Shown here piece after piece: positions 9,150-17,382 of a stretch of DNA of 44,150 nucleotides. The notes beneath the pieces are model-generated. The model was given only the letters and a program-made list of their open reading frames with translations, searched no databases and had not been told where the DNA came from. Position 1 is the stretch's first letter, and every line of letters starts with the position of its first letter. The position numbers and the translations under genes were made by a program. Source of the stretch: Candidatus Stoquefichus sp. (lineage in GTDB: Bacteria; Bacillota_I; Bacilli_A; Erysipelotrichales; Coprobacillaceae); NCBI GenBank assembly GCA_021768625.1, contig JAETUM010000022.1, positions 1-44,150 on the forward strand, given 5' to 3'.

Positions 9150-9774
9150 TCAAGTTTTTCCTACCAAAGGAAATCTTATGGCAACCAAAAAGTCATTAGA
9201 ACTTGCATATTTGGGCTATGACTTAATGGATAAGAAAAGAAATGTTCTAATTAAAGAAATGATGAGTCTGTTGGATGATGTTAAAGAAATAAGAAACGAA
9301 ATTACCGATTCTTATGAGAAAGCTTATTATGCACTTCAAGAGGCTAATATGTCTTTAGGTATTATCAGTGATATTGTAGAAGCTGTCCCTATTGATGAAG
9401 GTATTAGTGTGACTTATCGTAGTGTTATGGGAGTAGAAATTCCAAAAGTCACATATAAAAAAACACCACTTCGATTAGGGTATGGTTTTGAACGTGCTAA
9501 TTCTAAAGTGGATTATGCATATAGATGTTTTTATCACGTTAAGGAGTTAACAGTCAAATTAGCAGAAATAGAAAATGCTGTTTATCGTTTAGCAAATGCT
9601 ATTCGTAAAACACAAAAGAGAGCTAATGCACTTCAAAATATTTCTATTCCTGAATTTGAAGCAACTGTTAAATTTATTAGTGAAGCATTAGATGAAAAAG
9701 AAAGAGAAGAATTTTCTCGTCAGAAAGTCATCAAGGCTCAAAAAGATAAACAAGAGATGTTAAAGAAGCAATAA
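9142..9774 (+). CDS. ntpD: V-type ATPase subunit D (central rotor shaft)
   Basis: The 210-residue protein begins with [17 protein letters not shown], the conserved start of subunit D, and is a long two-helix coiled coil closed by a mid-region hairpin (about 75-110). It forms the central shaft with subunit F. The late conserved motif RRANAL-type appears as [14 protein letters not shown] (about 165-180). Its ATG lies inside the subunit B gene (8-nt overlap). It is the last gene of the ATPase operon and its stop codon sits inside the terminator stem. Confidence 0.96.
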   Translation: MANQVFPTKGNLMATKKSLELAYLGYDLMDKKRNVLIKEMMSLLDDVKEIRNEITDSYEKAYYALQEANMSLGIISDIVEAVPIDEGISVTYRSVMGVEIPKVTYKKTPLRLGYGFERANSKVDYAYRCFYHVKELTVKLAEIENAVYRLANAIRKTQKRANALQNISIPEFEATVKFISEALDEKEREEFSRQKVIKAQKDKQEMLKKQ

Positions 9775-9799
9775 GATTTAAAAAGTCTTATTGCTTTTT
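9768..9799 (+). terminator. V-ATPase operon terminator
   Basis: GCAATAAGA (9768-9776) pairs perfectly with TCTTATTGC (9786-9794), followed by TTTTT. The stop codon of the subunit D gene lies within the left arm. Confidence 0.85.
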
Positions 9800-9886
9800 G
9801 TTAAGAAAATCTTAATGTTTTTTTTAAGAATAATTAGAAAATATGACAATATTTTTATCATATAATAAACATGTGGAGATGATTAT

Positions 9887-10300
9887 ATGAAAAAGAAAAT
9901 ATTAATGATATGTTTATTATTGTTGAATTGTGTTGCTATGACCTTTCCTTGGTTTAAAACAGTTGATGGGAATCAAAATATATATGGATTTATTCTTTTA
10001 CAAAACCCCATTGCTTTAACATGCTTGTTATTATGTTTTATAGGTATATGGGTGAAGTATCGTTATAGTCATATCTTGGAAACAATTGGATGGTTAGGGA
10101 TTATTATTATGCAAATCTATGAATTTTTAACATGGCATATTAGAACAGGTGGAGGAAGTATTAATCTTCAATTAAGTTGTCATTTAGCATATTCTTATTT
10201 TTATTTAGCGGTTATGATTTCTATCATTTCATATATTATATATAAGATAACTTTTTATAAGATAAGTAAAGACCAATATAATCATATGCTTTATGTATGA
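9887..10300 (+). CDS. Hypothetical membrane protein, four predicted helices
   Basis: I do not recognise this 137-residue protein. It has hydrophobic segments at about 4-22, 32-52, 62-80 and 96-122, a short extracytoplasmic stretch FKTVDGNQNIYG after the first helix, and a basic C-terminus. The layout resembles small DUF-type four-helix membrane proteins of Bacillota. GGAG lies 8-9 nt before ATG. A TATAAT at 9861-9866 could be its -10 box. It is monocistronic, between the ATPase terminator and a palindromic terminator shared with asnB. No function is proposed. Confidence 0.65.
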   Translation: MKKKILMICLLLLNCVAMTFPWFKTVDGNQNIYGFILLQNPIALTCLLLCFIGIWVKYRYSHILETIGWLGIIIMQIYEFLTWHIRTGGGSINLQLSCHLAYSYFYLAVMISIISYIIYKITFYKISKDQYNHMLYV

Positions 10301-10330
10301 AATTCTAAAATAATCAGTTATTTTAGAATT
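10301..10330. terminator. Bidirectional terminator palindrome between convergent genes
   Basis: AATTCTAAAATAA (10301-10313) and TTATTTTAGAATT (10318-10330) form a perfect 13-bp stem with loop TCAG. It starts next to the stop of the + strand gene and covers the stop codon of asnB on the - strand. The T tracts are weak on both sides. Confidence 0.6.
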
Positions 10331-12119
10331 CTAATTCAATGTGATAAATTTTGCCCCATAAATAGATTTGGTAAAAATATGCCATAAGTTGAGGACCCAT
10401 CATAAGTTGACCAAACCAAGGAGATTGAAAACTCTTTCCTTGACTTTCAACAAATTTAATAAGTTTATTTTTATCAAAAAATGAATAAAGAATATTGGAA
10501 GAATCAGATAATGATTCTTTTAATTTATGAGAAATTATTTGGGCATAGATAGGCGAATGCGTTTTAGGATAAGGATTCTTTTTTCGATGAGCAATATCTT
10601 CTGGTAAAAATTCTTCAAATGCTTTACGTAGAATTCCTTTTTCTTCATCTCCATAAAACATGTATTCTACAGGCATATTATAAAGATATTGCAATATTTT
10701 TGTAGAAGCAAATGGAACTCTGACTTCAATAGATGAACGCATTGTTTGACTATCAGCACGTGTTAATAATGTCTGCATAAACCATTCAGTATTTAGATAA
10801 ATTAGTTGTTTTTTCTTATCATTAGTATGAATTTCATCTAATGATTCATGATATCTTTGTATAATATAATCTTTCAGATTAAGCTTTTTCACTTTTTCAT
10901 TAAATAAATCTATTTTTAAATCTAAATCTCTCATCCATGGGAAATAAGGTTGACTATATAATTCTGCTTTATAAAACCAAGGATAGCCACCAAAGATTTC
11001 ATCAGCACATTCTCCAGATAAGCACACTTTATGATTCTTTGAGATTTGTTGAGAAAATAACAAGAAACTTGAATCAACATCTGCCATACCAGGCATATCT
11101 CTTGCTATAAGAGCTGTTTTTAATGAATCAACAAGATCTTCTTGAGATAATGTCACCTTATGATGGTTAGTTTGATAACGATCAATCATTTCATTAATAT
11201 ACTCATCATCCATAGTTGTTTGATAATCATAGGATTGAAAGTATTTTTCCTGATCTTCATAAGTAATACTATAAGTCGATAAATCTTGAATATATTGACT
11301 TGATATAGCAGTGATAATACTCGAATCTAATCCACCAGATAACATTGTTGACAATGGAACATCACTTAATAATTGTTTTTGTACACTATCAATGACCAAA
11401 TGCCTTACCTTTTGTATTGTTTGAGCTAAATTATCATTATGTTTTTCATCTTTTAACATCCAATAGCGATGAATGTCTATTTCACTATCAAAATACATAT
11501 AGTGACCAGGTCTTAAAGAATGTATATTTTTATAAATTGTATGACCAGGTGTTAAGCTTGGTCCTAGCCCTAATAATTCTTTAACACCATTTTTATCAAC
11601 AACAGCTTCACCTATATAACTCAATATACACTTAATCTCACTAGCAGCTATTAATGTGTGATTAATAATGGTATAGAAAAGAGGCTTAACACCTAATGGA
11701 TCTCTAGCTAAAAATAACTTTTCGCCATCGTCAATAGCAAAAGCAAAAATTCCTTCTAAATAATTTAAACACTTTTCTTTCCAAGCAATATAACTCACTA
11801 ATAAAACTTCAGTATCACTTGTTGTAGAAAAAGTAAAGCCTAACTCAAGAAGTTTATTTTTTAGTGCTATCATATTATATATTTCACCATTATAAGTAAT
11901 ATGATATGTCTTCCCTTGATATGTGTATGTCAAAGGTTGATTTCCTGTTTTTAAATCAATAATGGATAAACGACGATGAGCCATAATACAATGTTTATTC
12001 CATAAAAAGTCTTCATTATCAGGACCACGATATTTTAATAAAGAGGTCATTCTTTTGACTTTTTCATCATTTTTTGGCAATTCTTTCAAATAATTTCCAA
12101 TAACAACTATTCCACACAT
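10323..12119 (-). CDS. asnB: Asparagine synthase (glutamine-hydrolysing)
   Basis: The enzyme makes asparagine from aspartate, ATP and glutamine. After the initiator Met comes CGIVVIG, so the catalytic cysteine is residue 2. An in-frame GTG three codons upstream would bury this Cys, and AAAGGG is better spaced for ATG at 12119. The glutaminase domain spans about 1-210 (RGPDNEDF, AHRRLSIID, TYNGEIYN motifs). The synthetase domain follows with the pyrophosphate loop LSGGLDSS (about 260) and LSGECADEIFGGYPW (about 365). The 598-residue length fits AsnB of the small clostridial/bacillar type. It is the only long minus-strand gene in the first 19 kb and is transcribed divergently from comFA. Confidence 0.96.
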   Translation of the reverse strand: MCGIVVIGNYLKELPKNDEKVKRMTSLLKYRGPDNEDFLWNKHCIMAHRRLSIIDLKTGNQPLTYTYQGKTYHITYNGEIYNMIALKNKLLELGFTFSTTSDTEVLLVSYIAWKEKCLNYLEGIFAFAIDDGEKLFLARDPLGVKPLFYTIINHTLIAASEIKCILSYIGEAVVDKNGVKELLGLGPSLTPGHTIYKNIHSLRPGHYMYFDSEIDIHRYWMLKDEKHNDNLAQTIQKVRHLVIDSVQKQLLSDVPLSTMLSGGLDSSIITAISSQYIQDLSTYSITYEDQEKYFQSYDYQTTMDDEYINEMIDRYQTNHHKVTLSQEDLVDSLKTALIARDMPGMADVDSSFLLFSQQISKNHKVCLSGECADEIFGGYPWFYKAELYSQPYFPWMRDLDLKIDLFNEKVKKLNLKDYIIQRYHESLDEIHTNDKKKQLIYLNTEWFMQTLLTRADSQTMRSSIEVRVPFASTKILQYLYNMPVEYMFYGDEEKGILRKAFEEFLPEDIAHRKKNPYPKTHSPIYAQIISHKLKESLSDSSNILYSFFDKNKLIKFVESQGKSFQSPWFGQLMMGPQLMAYFYQIYLWGKIYHIELEF

Positions 12120-12218
12120 ATATTTCACCCTTTAAATCTTATGAATGATATTCAAAAAATATGATATAAAAGTAAGAAAAAATAAGAACAAAGTTGAGAC
12201 GCACACCTATTTTAATTA

Positions 12219-12227
12219 TGGTATGAT
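12219..12227 (+). promoter_or_regulatory. Extended -10 promoter of comFA
   Basis: TGG-TATGAT (12219-12227) is an extended -10 element; no good -35 is seen at 16-18 bp. Transcription would start near 12234, only about five bases before the ATG of comFA, so this mRNA would have almost no leader. Confidence 0.45.
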
Positions 12228-12238
12228 AAGTCTGGGTG

Positions 12239-13381
12239 ATGAAGGTGGAATGTCCAAGGTGTCATAATCAAAACAATCATTATTTATATGAGTATTTGGG
12301 TGAATATTATTGCCGAAAGTGTATTTCCTTTTCGAGGGTCAAAATCAATGATCAGCGACTTACAAAAAGAGTAAAATATTCATGCCAAACTGTTAAGTAT
12401 CATCTTGATTTCCAATTATCTTCAAGACAACTTGAGATTTCACATCAGTTATTACAAAACTATATAAATAGAAAAAATTCATTTGTATGGGCAGTATGTG
12501 GTAGTGGAAAAACAGAAATTGTCTTTGAAGTAATTCAATATGCACTTCAACAAGGAGAACGTGTTTGTTTTTGTATACCAAGAAAAGAATTGGTCAAGGA
12601 GCTATATCAAAGAATAAGAACATGTTTTCAAAACATAGATATTGGTTTATTGTATGGTGGGTATGAAGAAAAGAAAAATGCACAATTTATTATTTGTACA
12701 ATGCATCAGTTATATAAGTTTGAAAATGATATTGGTTTTGATTTGGTTATTTCGGATGAAGTAGATGCTTTTCCTTTTTATAAGAATGAAGTTCTTGAGG
12801 AAATATTTTCAAGATGTTGCTTAGGAACATTTATTAAGCTCAGTGCTACTTTTGTACCAAAAGATATTCAAAATGGTGAATTAATCATTATGAATAGAAG
12901 ATATCACGGAGTTGATCTACCTGTACCTCAAAAAATCCTATGCCCTCAATGGTTACAAAGGTGGCTATTACTTATCATATTATTGAAAAAGAGAAAAAGA
13001 TGGATTGTCTATGTGCCTACTATTCAATTAGTAGAAGATATTGTTCATTTTTTAAAGTTGTTTAAAAGAAATGTTGAAGGAGTTTCTTCAAAATCATTTG
13101 ATAGTCAAACATATATTCATCACCTAAAAAAATCTTCACATTTTATTCTTGTTTCAACAACTTTATTAGAAAGGGGTATAACAATAGAAGATGTCCATGT
13201 CATTGTCTTGTATAGTGAACATCAAGTATTTGATGAAAGAACGCTTATTCAAATAGCAGGAAGAGTAGGTAGAAAACCAAATTATACTACAGGTGATATT
13301 TACTTTATAACAGCACATTTTTCTAAAGAAATTCAAAAATGTATTCACACAATCAAAAAACTCAATCAAATGAATGTTTAA
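12239..13381 (+). CDS. comFA: ComFA-like DNA helicase/translocase
   Basis: The 380-residue superfamily 2 helicase belongs to the competence machinery that drives single-stranded DNA uptake. It has an N-terminal zinc finger (CPRCHNQN near 4-11 and CRKC near 29-32), Walker A CGSGKTE (about 88), a DEAD-type box with DEVD (about 176-180), motif III SATF, and a C-terminal helicase domain ending in QIAGRVGRK. An in-frame GTG precedes the ATG at 12239. I see no ribosome site upstream of either start; with the extended -10 at 12219-12227, translation may be leaderless. It overlaps comFC by 43 nt. Slightly shorter than Bacillus ComFA (about 460). Confidence 0.9.
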   Translation: MKVECPRCHNQNNHYLYEYLGEYYCRKCISFSRVKINDQRLTKRVKYSCQTVKYHLDFQLSSRQLEISHQLLQNYINRKNSFVWAVCGSGKTEIVFEVIQYALQQGERVCFCIPRKELVKELYQRIRTCFQNIDIGLLYGGYEEKKNAQFIICTMHQLYKFENDIGFDLVISDEVDAFPFYKNEVLEEIFSRCCLGTFIKLSATFVPKDIQNGELIIMNRRYHGVDLPVPQKILCPQWLQRWLLLIILLKKRKRWIVYVPTIQLVEDIVHFLKLFKRNVEGVSSKSFDSQTYIHHLKKSSHFILVSTTLLERGITIEDVHVIVLYSEHQVFDERTLIQIAGRVGRKPNYTTGDIYFITAHFSKEIQKCIHTIKKLNQMNV

Positions 13382-13989
13382 TATGTTTTGAACCATTGTT
13401 AAAAGAAATATCATTTGTTCATATTTTGAGATCGTTACCTATTTGTTATCAATGTTTAAATAAGTTTGAAGTTCTTAATTTTCACACTTTATTCCATCAT
13501 CATCCATTGCAAATACTTTATTTCTATAATGAATTCTTCCAATCATTATTATATCAATACAAAGGTCTTTATGACTATGCTTTAAAAGATACATTTCTAT
13601 GTTTGTTCTCTGATGAACTTATAAGAAAATATTCAAATTATGTGATAGTAGTAGCCCCAAGTTCTAAAGAGGATAATCTCGTAAGAGGTTTTTCACCGAT
13701 GGAAAGTATAGCAAAAACGATTTGGAAAAATGTGTTTACGGGATTGTACAAAAAGGAAAAGTATAAACAAAGTGATCTAAGGTATGAAGATAGAGAAAAG
13801 ATGAAGAAGAAAATAGGAATAAGAAATGGTGAGCAATTAAAAGGAAAGAAAGTATTGATTCTTGATGATGTTATTACATCAGGAAATACGCTTTCTACAT
13901 GCTTATCTTTAGTATTATTGCAAAATCCCCAGTGTGTAGAATTACTTGTTCTCTCTACAAGAAAGAACAAAGAAACTTTTACATCTTAG
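13339..13989 (+). CDS. comFC: ComFC-type phosphoribosyltransferase-like protein
   Basis: The 216-residue protein has an N-terminal CxxC pair (CLICFEP, residues 13-16; CYQC, about 36-39) that would bind zinc, and a C-terminal phosphoribosyltransferase fold with the PRPP loop VLILDDVITSGNTLS (about 173-187). This is the ComF family, required for natural transformation in Gram-positive bacteria and partner of the ComFA helicase. The only in-frame ATG (13339) lies 43 nt inside comFA, so translation is probably coupled. A hairpin follows the stop. Confidence 0.9.
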   Translation: MYSHNQKTQSNECLICFEPLLKEISFVHILRSLPICYQCLNKFEVLNFHTLFHHHPLQILYFYNEFFQSLLYQYKGLYDYALKDTFLCLFSDELIRKYSNYVIVVAPSSKEDNLVRGFSPMESIAKTIWKNVFTGLYKKEKYKQSDLRYEDREKMKKKIGIRNGEQLKGKKVLILDDVITSGNTLSTCLSLVLLQNPQCVELLVLSTRKNKETFTS

Positions 13990-14013
13990 AAAGAGGAATA
14001 TTTTTCCTCTTTC
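13989..14013 (+). terminator. Terminator after comFC
   Basis: GAAAGAGGAA (13989-13998) pairs perfectly with TTCCTCTTTC (14004-14013) over a 5-nt loop. The left arm touches the comFC stop; the downstream T tract is weak. Confidence 0.65.
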
Positions 14014-14062
14014 TATACATTTGAAATAATAGAATAATTTTTATAAAAAGATACTTTTTTAC

Positions 14063-14080
14063 ATATTTCCTCGGAAATAT
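14063..14080. promoter_or_regulatory. Perfect palindrome upstream of the cold shock gene
   Basis: ATATTTCC-TC-GGAAATAT is an 18-bp perfect dyad about 125 bp before the cold shock gene. It could be an operator. No known regulator motif is recognised. Confidence 0.3.
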
Positions 14081-14167
14081 ACAAACAAAATAAAAATGCA
14101 TTATATGAATATATGATAAAAATAATGATATCGACAAGAAGTGAGTAATTCTTTGAGAAAGGTTTCA

Positions 14168-14173
14168 TATAAT
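14168..14173 (+). promoter_or_regulatory. -10 box of the cold shock gene
   Basis: TATAAT at 14168-14173 lies 32 bp before the start codon; the -35 region is poor. A leader of about 25 nt would follow, shorter than the long leader of E. coli cspA. Confidence 0.35.
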
Positions 14174-14205
14174 GGGAATGACCATGAAGTAAAGGAGTGT
14201 TACAA

Positions 14206-14403
14206 ATGCAAGGTAAAGTAAAATGGTTTAATGCAGAAAAAGGGTTTGGATTCATTGATAGAGGAGAAGGTAAAGATATTTTTGTACATTACAGTCAAAT
14301 TGTTCAAGATGGATATAAATCTTTAAATGAAGGTGAATTGGTAGAGTTTGAGCTTTATCAAAGTGACAGAGGTTTACAGGCTAAGCATGTTGTCAAGATT
14401 TAG
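14206..14403 (+). CDS. csp: Cold shock protein (CspA family)
   Basis: The 65-residue single-domain OB-fold protein binds single-stranded RNA and DNA and acts as an RNA chaperone. The motifs [15 protein letters not shown] (RNP1, residues 3-17) and DIFVHYSQI (RNP2, about 25-33) are intact. An in-frame GTG at 14197 overlaps the ribosome site AAAGGAG (14191-14197), so ATG at 14206 is the start. Length is normal for the family. It is monocistronic with a strong terminator. Confidence 0.97.
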   Translation: MQGKVKWFNAEKGFGFIDRGEGKDIFVHYSQIVQDGYKSLNEGELVEFELYQSDRGLQAKHVVKI

Positions 14404-14430
14404 AAACAAGGATTCCTTGTTTCTTTTCTT
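14403..14430 (+). terminator. Terminator of the cold shock gene
   Basis: GAAACAAGG (14403-14411) pairs with CCTTGTTTC (14415-14423) over a 3-nt loop, followed by TTTTCTTTT. Confidence 0.85.
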
Positions 14431-14690
14431 TTGAAAAAATGAATAGATGTTTTACCACTTATTATTTGTTTAAGTACATTATTGATAATTGATTCTTTTG
14501 TTATAAAGCTATGGATTTAATAGATTTCGTTTTATAATATTTTGCAAAAGAATATGGATAGTTGAGCATTGATAGAGAAGAAAGGTTTATTCTTCTTTGA
14601 TTATATGGATTGTTTTTGCAATAGTAGTCTTTTTTACTATAAAAAGCTAAAATAAGAGGTATATATCCTCTTTGTTTTATAAAAATAGTA
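14431..14690. other. Intergenic region, csp to secA
   Basis: No ORF with a ribosome site is seen. It holds a weak hairpin around AGAAGAA/TTCTTCT (about 14575-14600) and a terminator-like hairpin AAGAGG (14654-14659)/CCTCTT (14667-14672) followed by TGTTTTA, which may insulate secA from upstream transcription. Confidence 0.5.
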
Positions 14691-14699
14691 TGATATAAT
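14691..14699 (+). promoter_or_regulatory. Extended -10 promoter of secA
   Basis: TGA-TATAAT (14691-14699) is a perfect TGnTATAAT element. It overlaps an in-frame upstream ATG at 14698, which rules that ATG out as the secA start. Confidence 0.6.
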
Positions 14700-14736
14700 G
14701 TATGAGGTTTTAGTATGCTTGAAAGGAGAATTATTC

Positions 14737-17382
14737 ATGGCAAGTAGAAAACAACAAATTAGAAAACAATTAAAAAAGAAGGAAGCAAAAGAATTAGAAG
14801 AGTTAGGACTTAATACAGATGTTGAAGTTGTTGACTTAAATGATGACTTAGGTGAAGACATTGAAGTAGAAACATTTGAAGATAGTACAGTTTCTTCTGT
14901 TAAGCCTATAGAATTTAATACAACACCTCAAAAAACAAAAAAAGGTTTCTTAGGTTCTCTTAAAAGTGCTTTTTCACAAGATAATAAAATATTAAAGAAG
15001 TTAGACAAGCAAGCACAAGAAGTATTAGATTTAGAAGAAAAATATCAAGCAATGAGTGATGAGGAACTTGCTCATCAAACGGAGATTTTTAGAGAAAAAT
15101 TAGCTCAAGGTCGTACGTTGGATGATATTCTTGTAGAAGCATTTGCAACTGTAAGAGAAGCAGCTTTTAGAAAATTAGGATTAAAGGCTTTTAAAGTGCA
15201 AGTTATGGGAGCAATATCATTACATAATGGAGATATTGCTGAAATGAAAACTGGAGAAGGAAAAACATTAACTTCTATTTTCCCAGTATATTTGAATGCT
15301 TTGGAAGGTAAAGGTGTACATGTTGTTACTGTCAATGATTATTTGGCAGAACGTGATAAGACTGATAATGGAAAAGTTTTAGAATTCTTAGGATTGACAG
15401 TTGGTTTAAATAAGCGTGAGTTATCTAATGATGAAAAGAGAGAACAACATGGTTGTGATGTAACTTATACAACAAATTCTGAGCTTGGATTTGATTATTT
15501 GAGAGATAATATGGTAACAAGTTTAGAAGATAAGGTTTTAAGACCACTTAATTATGCTTTAGTGGATGAGGTCGATTCTATTTTAATTGACGAATCTAGA
15601 ACACCATTAATTATTTCTGGTGGAAAGAAAAATACAGCCGCATTATATGTACAAGCAGATAGATTTGTTAAATCATTGAGAGAAGAAAAAGACTTTGAAG
15701 TTGATATTGAAAGTAAAACAGTTACATTAACTGCAGAGGGTATTGCTAAGGCTGAAAAAGGATTTAAGCTTAAGAACTTATATGATCCTGAACACACTTC
15801 ATTAGTTCATCATATTAATCAAGCATTGAAAGCAAACTATACAATGACTCGTGATGTAGAGTATATGATAGCAACAGAAGATGGTAGTCGTGATATTAGA
15901 AATGCAAGTATTATGATTATTGACCAATTTACAGGACGTGTTATGCCTGGACGTGCATATAGTGATGGTTTACATCAAGCGCTTGAAGCTAAAGAAGGAG
16001 TACCTATTAAAGAAGAAACAGCAACTCTTGCAACAATTACTTATCAAAATTTCTTTAGATTATTTAATAAGTTAGCTGGTATGACAGGAACTGCAAAAAC
16101 TGAGGAAGAAGAGTTTAGAACAATTTATAACATGCGTGTTATTGAAATTCCTACAAATAGACCTGTTATTAGAGATGACAAGCCAGATTTAGTATATGCT
16201 AAACAAAGTGTAAAATATAAAGCAATATGTGATGAAGTTGAGAAACGCCATGCTTATGGACAACCTATTTTGTTAGGTACAGTTTCAGTAGAAACATCTG
16301 AATTGTTAAGTCGTATGTTAAATAAACGTGGAATTAAACATAATGTTTTGAATGCAAAAAACCATGCTAAAGAAGCATTGATTATTGAAAAAGCAGGTGT
16401 GAAAGGTGCTGTTACGATTGCAACCAATATGGCAGGACGTGGTACCGACATTAAGTTAGGAGAAGGTGTTGCTGAAATTGGAGGCTTAATGGTTATTGGT
16501 AGTGAAAGACATGAATCTAGACGTATTGATAATCAGTTAAGAGGTCGTTCTGGTCGTCAAGGAGATCCAGGATGTTCATTATTCTTTGTTTCTTTTGAAG
16601 ATGAGTTAATGCAAAGATTTGCAAGTGAAAGAATTCAACAATTTACAGGTTTCTTAGAAGATGAAGCAATTGAAAGTAAAATGGTTACAAAATCTATTGA
16701 AGGAGCTCAAAAACGTGTTGAAGGACAAAACTTTGATATTCGTAAACAATTACTTCAATATGATGATATTATGAGACAACAACGTGAAATCATGTATAAA
16801 GAACGTGATGATATTATGTCACAAGAGGATTTGACTGACATTGTTAAAGGAATGTTTGAACAATCTATTGAACATACTGTAAGAAAGTTTACAAAACATG
16901 ATGGAAAACAAGATGTTGTAGATGTTGATGGAGCTTTAAGTTATGTGTCTAAAAATTATATGTTATTAGCAACTTTGACAGCTAAAAATAAGGAATCTAT
17001 AGAAAATGAACCACAAAAACTTATGAATAGTTTATCAGAAATTACATTCTTACAATATCAAAATAGATTTAATAAAGATCTTCCTTTAGAAGTGAAAACA
17101 GATTATGAGAGAAGAATTTTATTAGGTGTTATTGATCATACATGGATTAATCATATTGATGCAATGCAAAAATTAAGAAATGGAATTTATTTAAGAGCTT
17201 ATGCTCAAAAAGATCCATTACAAGAATATACTGAAGAAGCGTTCTATATGTTTGAAGAGATGACAAAGTCAATTTCTGAAGATATTACAAGAAATATTGT
17301 TCATATGGGTATTGCACCTGGAAGTGAACAAGAGAAAGAAATTCCTTCTGTTCAAATAGAGTTGGAGTTTAATCAAGATTAA
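14737..17382 (+). CDS. secA: Preprotein translocase ATPase SecA
   Basis: SecA drives secretory proteins through SecYEG using ATP. Walker A is MKTGEGKT (about 170-177), then VDEVDSILIDESRTPLIISG (DEAD motif), VTIATNMAGRGTDIKLGEGV and SERHESRRIDNQLRGRSGRQGD. The 881-residue protein carries about 70 extra residues at its N-terminus relative to Bacillus SecA (there Walker A begins near residue 100). The extension is a Lys-rich helix followed by an acidic stretch (VEVVDLNDDLGEDIEVETFE). It ends in PSVQIELEFNQD without the C-terminal CxCx8C(H/C) zinc motif. GAAAGGAG lies 8-9 nt before ATG 14737. The stop overlaps prfB (TAATG). Confidence 0.97.
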   Translation: MASRKQQIRKQLKKKEAKELEELGLNTDVEVVDLNDDLGEDIEVETFEDSTVSSVKPIEFNTTPQKTKKGFLGSLKSAFSQDNKILKKLDKQAQEVLDLEEKYQAMSDEELAHQTEIFREKLAQGRTLDDILVEAFATVREAAFRKLGLKAFKVQVMGAISLHNGDIAEMKTGEGKTLTSIFPVYLNALEGKGVHVVTVNDYLAERDKTDNGKVLEFLGLTVGLNKRELSNDEKREQHGCDVTYTTNSELGFDYLRDNMVTSLEDKVLRPLNYALVDEVDSILIDESRTPLIISGGKKNTAALYVQADRFVKSLREEKDFEVDIESKTVTLTAEGIAKAEKGFKLKNLYDPEHTSLVHHINQALKANYTMTRDVEYMIATEDGSRDIRNASIMIIDQFTGRVMPGRAYSDGLHQALEAKEGVPIKEETATLATITYQNFFRLFNKLAGMTGTAKTEEEEFRTIYNMRVIEIPTNRPVIRDDKPDLVYAKQSVKYKAICDEVEKRHAYGQPILLGTVSVETSELLSRMLNKRGIKHNVLNAKNHAKEALIIEKAGVKGAVTIATNMAGRGTDIKLGEGVAEIGGLMVIGSERHESRRIDNQLRGRSGRQGDPGCSLFFVSFEDELMQRFASERIQQFTGFLEDEAIESKMVTKSIEGAQKRVEGQNFDIRKQLLQYDDIMRQQREIMYKERDDIMSQEDLTDIVKGMFEQSIEHTVRKFTKHDGKQDVVDVDGALSYVSKNYMLLATLTAKNKESIENEPQKLMNSLSEITFLQYQNRFNKDLPLEVKTDYERRILLGVIDHTWINHIDAMQKLRNGIYLRAYAQKDPLQEYTEEAFYMFEEMTKSISEDITRNIVHMGIAPGSEQEKEIPSVQIELEFNQD

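Noticed and set aside
14698-14736. Earlier ATG in frame with secA
   Set aside because: It overlaps the TATAAT of the extended -10 promoter, so it cannot be in the mRNA.
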